From Pontederia crassipes (Eukaryota > Streptophyta > Magnoliopsida > Commelinales > Pontederiaceae), in contig CM060190.1 in NCBI GenBank assembly GCA_030549335.1, positions 49,312,999 to 49,376,998 on the forward strand: DNA of 64,000 bases, in the 5' to 3' direction. Numbering within the stretch: position 1 is the first letter of the stretch; the number at the start of each line of letters is the position of its first letter. Positions 57,492-64,000 of the stretch are shown piece by piece. The position numbers and the translations under genes were made by a program. The notes under the pieces are model-generated. The model saw only the letters and a list, made by a program, of their open reading frames with translations, searched no databases and was not told where the DNA came from.

Positions 57492-60400
57492 ATGGCTCGC
57501 CAGGACAACCCATTCGCCCTCCTGGGCGAGGACGAGGACGGCGGCGACGTCTCCGTCCTCCTTGCCAAGGTCGAGGCCAAGATGTCTTCTGCGCCGGCGC
57601 CTTCTCCTCCCGCCGAGCAGCCCAAAGCCAAGTCCAAGGCAAAGTCCGCCCCCGCCGCGGGAAACGAGTTCCATTCGAAACCCCTTCCTCCTTCCGATTA
57701 CGGTGAGGATTTGTCGCCTTAGAGCTAAGAGGTTCATTTTCTTTCGTTGACGACATTTTCGCTCGTTCTAAATATTTGTGTTATTGATGTTACTTGTCGT
57801 GTCTGTGTTGATTGTAGTGAGGGCAGAAAGGGGTAGAGGAAGAGGCAGCCGCGGCCGTGGTCCTGGAAGGGGCGGGTACGGATCTGCCGGGGACGACGGG
57901 AGCGCTGGCCGGGAGGATTCTGGGCGGCAGTTCGGGAGCCGGTACCCGAGTGAATTTGGAGGCGATTCCGAGGGCCGTGGACGTGGCGAAGGTAGGGGTG
58001 GAAGGGGACGCGGAAGCGGTAGGGGCTTCTATGAAGACCGGGGGTTTAACCAGGGGAACCAGTTCGATCTTGTTGGAAAAGAGAATCGTGAACAAAACTC
58101 TGATGGAGTTGAGGACAAGGTTGAGGTGCATGGCAGAAGCTACGAACCAAGGTCGGACCGTGGCAGTGAATATGAGGCCCGGAAATACTTTGATGGGGAT
58201 CGAAGATCTGGCCGGGAAGAGAGGGGTAATGCCGGGGAATACCCTCGTTTTAGGGGTAGTGGTGAGGGACGGGAAGGTAGAGGTGCCTTTGGTGGAGGTC
58301 GTAGATCAAGAGGCAGTGATGGCCGCAGGTATGTCAGAAGAGATGGGGCTAGAGATGCTGGAAGCGGAGGGTCGAACGGTCCTCAGGAGAAAGAAGTTGC
58401 TGCTGATGGGAAAGAACAAGCTGATGTTAGTTCTGTAACTGTTGCTGACGGTGCTACGGGATGGTATGCTTTAAACCCTCTTTCAATTGTTATAATTCGG
58501 TGTGGAAATTTTCTCATTATCTTTTCAATGTTGAAGTTAATAGCAATTGGCACATTTTAAGATGACGTGACTTCATAGTTCAAAAAATGAAGGATAATTC
58601 AGCATAAAATATACTCTTTATTCAGGGATGCACCTGAAACCACTGAAGTGTCCAAAGTCACTGATCCAGCCCAGTTAGATGCCAAACAGGCTTCTGGAGA
58701 AGCTCTTGAAGGAAAACCTGCAGAGGAAGAAGATAATGTAACTTTCATATTTCAAACTTCGTATATTCCTGACTGCAATTTTCCAAATGTAGTACTGAAA
58801 ATGATGTAGTGTGCTGAAATTTTCCTCAAAAGAAATGTGGTGTGCTAAAGCATCAGATTATATAGCATTAATAATGCTGTTTATTGTGAATGCATTGCAA
58901 AAAACAAACGTTTAGATATAAAGATTTGGGCACATGAAAATAGAGAAATAATACCATTAAAAAATAGATAAATAATAAATTCATATCCTTCCTCCATAGT
59001 CATGTGATACTGGGGTGAATAACACTCATTTATTTTGTCTTTCTTCCCCTAACTTTTTCCTTTCTTCTAGGAAATGATTCTTGAGGAGTATGAGAAAGTC
59101 CTTCAGGAGAAGAGGAAGGCTTTGGAATTTCTGAGAACTGAGGAGAGAAAGGTGATTATTGACAAAGATTTCCAGAGTATGCAGCTTATTGAGAAGAAAG
59201 AGGAGGACAACTACGTTAAGCTGGTTGGCTGAACGATCAACTCCCATGTCTTTTTTTAACTTCGATGCTTCCATAATATGTTGATGCCTCTATGCCAACA
59301 TGAACTAATTCTTTGTGCTGCATTGTTTCTAGAAACTTGAGAAGGACAAGTTGAAGAAAAAAGACAGCTTTGAAAAAGAAGAAAAAGGTCGCAAGGTAAA
59401 ATAAAGTTCTAAACTTCTTGGGGATGATGGTGTTCCTTCTTTGGTTCCCTCATTTTTCTTCTACTCTGTCCTTTGAATACTGATGTTCGGTAAACTTGTA
59501 CTGTGTGATTTGTCTTGCAAAGTGCGGGAGATTATATTCTGCAGGATTGTGTGTATCGGTGTATGCTTTCTCTTTGTGCATACATGCCGAAAGTGATTCC
59601 TGCTAAATGCATCCTCTTTTAAAGTGGGGGGAACGATGGGCAGTTGTGGTCTGCCCTTTCTTTGTTAGGAACCACGACAATCATCCTTCCTACATATCTT
59701 CAAAAGATTCTTTTTTTCTAAGTTTTAAGAAAAGCTTTACAATGAAGTTTTTTACTTTGTGGATGTGATGACTCTTATATACCATTGTCATTGTTTTGTG
59801 TTCTTATCTTCGATGGTGTGGGCCTTTCATTTAATCCGAAGATTATAACTTAGCACACATTTATACCATGGGCAAAGATTCATGTTCATTGCAGGAGAGT
59901 AACACTGATACTTATATTTTGGGATTTCACTGTTTTCTCATAAGCAAATTGGCTTGTTAGCCTTCTCCTGTTGGTTTAAATTTAGAATGGTAGAAGGTAC
60001 AGTCCGAAATGTATTAAATTTTGTTTAGTTTTTTTAATTCAAAATTGTTGAAAAATGGTTTTGTATGAAATTTTTCTGTGAGCGAGATTTTGAAACATTT
60101 TATTTTAATGAGAAAATGTTGATTGTCATTCTTATGAGGACAATATGATTGGTGCTTCTTTTTGTACTCTTGCGACAATGTGTTCTATAAAAGCTGTAAA
60201 GAATATGGTGTCAGCTAGTCATTCTCTACAACCTGCTTAATATGAAAGTATCCTGGTGGTTAACATTTTAGAGTACTCTTGCTCTCTGGTTGGCTATTTG
60301 AAACGTTGCATGCTTGATTGAAGCTCTTAAGTATGAACTTACACTTTTGCTTTTTCTCCTTTGCAAGGACAAGGGGATGAGAGAAGTAACCATCAGATGA

Positions 60401-60635
60401 TTCATTTTTTAGTTTGTCTGAAAGCATATTTGTGCATCCCTTTCTCTTGCAGTCTGTGAGCATAAACGAGTTCCTCAAGCCTGCAGAGGGTGAGAAGTAC
60501 ACCTCGCCTATGACTGGTCGCGGCCGTGCTGGTGGTAGGGGTCGCGGACGTGGCGAGCGCGGTGGGCGTCCCGATCCTGTCTTTCAGTTGCAAGATAATC
60601 AGTTCCCAGAGTTGGGTGCTGCAATCAAGGCCTAA
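57492..60635 (+). CDS. RGG-box RNA-binding protein (SERBP1/HABP4/Stm1 family, plant RGGA-C-like)
   Basis: Cytoplasmic/nuclear mRNA- and ribosome-associated protein; Arabidopsis RGGA affects stress tolerance (family knowledge). Six exons join to 455 aa: 57492-57702, 57818-58463, 58626-58737, 59071-59223, 59333-59395, 60453-60635. The start ATG at 57492 gives MARQDNPFALLGEDEDG, the Stm1 N-terminal motif. Exon 2 (residues 71-285) is a long RGG/GRG-rich segment (RAERGRGRGSRGRG). Residues 324-374 (MILEEYEKVLQEKRKAL, EERKV) and SVSINEFLKPAEG near 397-409 are the HABP4/PAI-RBP1 core. A second RGG box (GRGRAGGRGRGRG) and FPELGAAIKA close the protein. Introns are GT-AG. The exon 4 donor (CTG/GTTGGC) is weak, and reading through it would stop after two codons. 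It is somewhat longer than Arabidopsis relatives (about 360 aa). Confidence 0.92.
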
Positions 60636-61161
60636 TTTGGATAGGCAGTTGGCAATTTTGGTGCTGTTTCTTTTTTTTTCTTGGGTAATTTTTGTCATTC
60701 TACCTTCTGTGGGGGTTTTTTTTGCCCCCCAAGTATCAATTCACCCATGTGCATCATCGTCTATACATGTGTTTTGTCTTGGGCCATAATTAAGCAGTGT
60801 TGAAGTACTTAACAGTGTGATGGTCCTACTGTGGACTTTTCAATCTCTTGGTCCTACAATCAATTTGCATGATTATTTTTTTCAGCATTTACTGCTTATT
60901 TTCAGTCTATGAATTTCATACCACAAGGTCGACTCCTGTGATATGGATGATTTTTATTTTATGCACAAATTCCGATCCTTGTGATTTGCGCACTACTCAC
61001 TTTGGACATGCACTCTGATCCTTATTATTTTCTCTGCAGTCTCTGCCAAACACAATTCCTTCTTGTATAAGTTCTATGAATCTTAGTTTTACCGCGTCTA
61101 GAATCACGATCAAGCAGATCTCGCAATGAAAACTGACGTTGCAGCCTTTGGACATCGGCAT
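60636..61161 (+). other. RGG gene 3' UTR and downstream region
   Basis: T-rich trailing sequence without coding signal. A poly(A) signal was not confidently placed. Confidence 0.45.
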
Positions 61162-61510
61162 AGGTAGCATGTAATCAATATATAATCAATTTAAAACGTT
61201 AAATTATTATTGTATGGTTGAGATTTAATTTTTATTAAATTTAATATTAAATTATTAAATTTAATTTTAATTATGTAATTATCATTTAACAATTCAGATT
61301 CGCATATTAATTGTACAGCTGCATATTACTTAAATCTATATATATAATATGAATCTAAATAGTTGGATGATGGCTACATAGTTGAGATTAAATTTAATAA
61401 CTTAATATTAAATTCAATAAAAATTGAATTTTAATCATACAATCATGATTCAATGATTCTGATTTGATGGTTGCATATTGATTATACAAAAATTGATTGC
61501 ATGTTATCTA
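61162..61510. mobile_element. MITE-like foldback element
   Basis: The left end AGGTAGCATGTAATCAAT and the right end ATTGATTGCATGTTATCT are inverted copies. Pairing continues inward for over 100 bp (TTTTTATTAAATTTAATATTAAAT on the left versus its inverse on the right, in shorter matching words). No target duplication is obvious. No coding capacity. Confidence 0.7.
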
Positions 61511-62146
61511 AAAAAGTACACACATCTCGTTGATAGGATTCAAACTCGTGATTTTTTATCTTTGAGTGATGGAATATATGTTATATTATAATGCAATAGT
61601 TTAATCCTAGAATCTTAATTTCACATTTAAGATGCGTTATTTACTTTTTAGTGTGTGCTGGCTGGGGGTGGACACAAGTCGTCCGGACTAAATATAAACA
61701 AAAAATGTTTATGTGTTTGTGCTCTTTTAAGCGCGGGGAACGATACAAGAGTAGTACTACACTCATTGAATTCAATTTTTAATTATGAATTTAGCCTTCT
61801 AACTTAAAGGTAACATCATTATCACGTCTGGAAGAAAAATATTATTGTCATTTTTTCATATGAATATTTTTGCTCATGTTTAAGAAAATGAGGTGGCAAT
61901 AATATTTTTAGAGTGATATTCATCTCACTTTAATCTAAATAGACTTCAACTTATATATTAAGTCTAGCTCATACAGTGTTTGTATTAAGTCTAGCTTGTT
62001 AGCATATATATTATAAGATCATTTTAAATTATATAATCAAATATTTTTATCATATTTTATTTTTAAATATATATAGGGGGTCCCTTTTCCGTACCAAGTT
62101 CAACGTTAGTCAGATTAGTCAACATTTATATGTTTCGATGCAATAA
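61511..62146. other. AT-rich intergenic DNA
   Basis: No gene or defined element. GGATTCAAACTCGTGATTTT near 61536 is transposon-like text. Confidence 0.5.
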
Positions 62147-62549
62147 CAAAACAATCCCCACCGTGTGATATTATTCGCTCTGGGCCTCGGCCCGCACGAT
62201 TTTATCAAAATGTGTCACACCTGGTGAAAGACATGCTCCCATATGTACTCAGCATCTCTCCCGTGACTTATGCACGTGGGACTAATCCAAGGCATGCCTC
62301 ATGCATCCTTCCCCCCTTAGGGGACTCAACGCTCTCGTTGAGAGATCGCACCCCACCATGCACGGAGGCTCACACGGAGTGACTCTGATACCATATGTAA
62401 TATTCCCCACTAACGTGTGATATTGTCTGCTCTGGGCCTCGGTCCGCACGATTTTCTCAAAATGCGTCACACCTGGTGAATGACATGCTCCCATATATAC
62501 TCAGCATCTCTCCCGTGACTTATACATGTGGGACTAATTCAAGGCATAA
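62147..62549 (-). mobile_element. Simple TRIM copy (LTR-internal-LTR) of the 252-bp family
   Basis: Minus-oriented. One LTR lies at about 62147-62305, with a damaged outer end (the TGTAACATT start is lost). The internal domain at 62306-62395 is exactly 90 bp with purine tract, stem-loop CTCAACGCTCTCGTTGAG and primer site (GACTCTGATACCA). The second LTR starts TGTAATATTCC at 62396 and stops about 10 bases short of its U3 end near 62547. This single-element layout shows that the 6246-9500 units really are LTR plus internal domain. Confidence 0.85.
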
Positions 62550-62712
62550 AAAGTGTATCATGCCTGAAATGGTCCGGTATGGAATGAACTTGAATCGATC
62601 TCAATTCCATTTTCTGAAAGATCCTGGCTTTCGTACTTTCGAAGTAACAGAAAGAAAAGCCAACATCCGTTACGGTCGTTCATTCTATTCTTATCTAAAA
62701 CTGATGCATTGA
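62550..62712 (+). pseudogene. Gene-like fragment abutting the TRIM copy, identity unknown
   Basis: A 50-codon open stretch ending at 62712 (MPEMVRYGMNLNRSQFHFLK at its start, then a basic, aromatic segment ending YSYLKLMH) begins exactly where the TRIM LTR is truncated. Composition is more coding-like than the surroundings. I do not recognise the protein. It could be an exon or retroposed piece of a small basic protein, or chance. Confidence 0.3.
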
Positions 62713-63060
62713 GGATGCTTACATTGCAGTATTACATTTTATCTTTTTCCTGAAGTGCTTATTTTTTTATCTCTTTATTTATTTTGTAACTTCCACCCCT
62801 CCAATTACTATCAATTTCTTTTTAACTTCCGCCTCACGTGACTTATCCGTTCATTTTTTATCTTATATTTATATAAAGCTCATGTATAAATGGAGGTGTC
62901 AAATGGCTCTCAATTCAACAATGTGATTTATCTTTTTCCTCAATTTTTTGTTATTTATTTTTTCTTTTCGGAACATGAAGTGTGTCGAAAATGATCGTTT
63001 CATCTAATTGTAAACTCATGGCATTCTGATCGTTTCATCTTTGGCCTCTTAGTTTTCTAT
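62713..63060. other. AT-rich spacer, nothing recognised
   Basis: T-rich sequence with no coding or repeat signal that I can support. Confidence 0.5.
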
Positions 63061-63062
63061 AT

Positions 63063-64000
63063 GTGACTATATATTTGCATAATCCCTGGACTTCCCTATC
63101 ACCCTCTGCCCGCCCACGCTCCCTGAGGGGTCCCTCGAGACTTCTGCGGCAGCCACCATCATATCATTCGTCATCGTTCCCGCTCCCCCACATCCACAAA
63201 CTCCAGAGCTTAACATCACTTTTAGCTTCCAGAAGAATTACAATTCTGAATGACAGCGGCAACAAAAGCATGGAACTCCGTTGGAAGAGCGCGGCACAGG
63301 CACACCCAGCAATGAGTCCCAACTGCCACTCTCATCTCCCTGAACCCGCCCATGGCGCTCCTTCCTTTTGCTGCCCTCCTCAACCACCATCGAACACCTC
63401 CGTTCTCTCATGTTGTTTCCCACCGACCATTTCGAAAGAATCTGCACAATCCGTGAACCATTCGAAGCCACTTCGATGGAGCTCGACGTCTTCTCTAGCG
63501 AAGACGATGACCTTCTCCAACTTCTCGACGATGACAAATAAGATGAATAAGACAACTTCCCTTCCATCCCCCTCCGACGACGACGACGAATAAGATGAGG
63601 TCCCCGCCAGAGGTCCGATAGTATTATCTCCCGATGAAAGAGTGAGTGAGTTTCTCGCAAATTTTTACAACAGGGGTCAGACTAGTCCTGCCTAACGTCA
63701 GTCGCTACTGAGGGGAAGGAGGGGAGGAACCTCATGCAGAGAGACCTCTTCCAGATGTGGGGGGATCAAGAAGAAGATGACGATGGTGCCGCCTCCGGAT
63801 GCACTTGCTTCATCGTCAAGGGCCCCTAAGGTTTCTTCATCCCGCCACTGGTGAAGCACCCGAAGTTGAGCTTTGATGAAGGGAGGGAGGATGGGACTAA
63901 TTACAGGTCGTTTGGTGGGAAAAGAAAGGCCTTACGAAAGGAGGGAGGCCTTCGAACCCCACACATGTGCCCCTTCTATAAACATATCCCTGGTTTGTGT
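63063..64000 (+). pseudogene. Possible gene remnant or partial gene, unidentified
   Basis: Composition shifts to GC-rich, coding-like text up to the window edge. One frame is open from 63063 to 63593 (Ser/Pro-rich, ending SPSDDDDE). A different frame between 63395 and 63540 reads more like protein (IEHLRSLMLFPTDHFERICT, FSSEDDDLLQLLDDDK) but is bounded by stops. Further plausible coding text (LFQMWGDQEEDDDG, FIPPLVKHPKLSFDEGR) appears after 63740 with a stop between its halves. No single frame holds, so it is either a decayed gene or one whose introns I cannot place. Family not recognised. Confidence 0.3.

Noticed and set aside
1..64000. CRISPR arrays, operons or bacterial-type systems
   Set aside because: The window is plant nuclear DNA; regular repeats here are retrotransposon units or minisatellites without spacers.

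Overview
The window is nuclear DNA of a flowering plant. Long intron-rich genes, AU-rich introns with GT-AG borders, Au-type SINEs, nested LTR retrotransposons and many MITE-like foldbacks all point that way. GC-rich first exons that fade to AT-rich later exons (AP4E, the PPR gene, the RGG gene) suggest a monocot, perhaps a non-grass commelinid. The species cannot be fixed from sequence alone.

Five protein-coding genes can be modelled. (1) AP4E, the epsilon subunit of adaptor complex AP-4, + strand, 12154-18536, 11 exons, 970 aa. (2) A PTPMT1/DSP8-type phosphatase, - strand, 28780-25641, 6 exons, 285 aa. (3) An intronless P-class PPR protein resembling At5g18390, + strand, 36309-37706, 465 aa. 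(4) A bHLH transcription factor of the bHLH49/62/78 group, + strand, 47176-49305, 8 exons, 504 aa. (5) An RGG-box, SERBP1/Stm1-like RNA-binding protein, + strand, 57492-60635, 6 exons, 455 aa. All exon joins keep the reading frame. The genes are unrelated housekeeping or regulatory loci and show no pathway clustering.

The rest is repeat-rich. A broken Ty3/gypsy pol fragment fills 1-1893. An apparent solo gypsy LTR (5997-11743) is interrupted by a remarkable array of 252-bp units (6246-9500). Each unit is a 162-bp LTR plus a 90-bp internal domain carrying an initiator-Met-tRNA-type primer site, a short stem-loop and a polypurine tract: a miniature TRIM-like retrotransposon. The array is an inverted (foldback) arrangement. 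Both outer ends are the same LTR terminus and both are flanked by GCTGG. A simple LTR-internal-LTR copy lies at 62147-62549 and a diverged one at 2018-2724. A compact gag-only LTR element (TR-GAG-like) with perfect TATAA target duplications lies at 22635-24809. Three Au SINE copies, two GC-rich terminal-inverted-repeat elements (30614-31360, 32642-33496), three MITE-like foldbacks (34776-35305, 35664-36113, 61162-61510) and a probable 2.1-kb LTR (53419-55533) account for much of the remaining intergenic DNA.

The least explained items are the palindromic TRIM array, the perfect 49-bp duplication of an exon/intron junction with a GC donor in the PTPMT1 gene, and a short gene-like fragment next to a truncated TRIM LTR at 62.55 kb.
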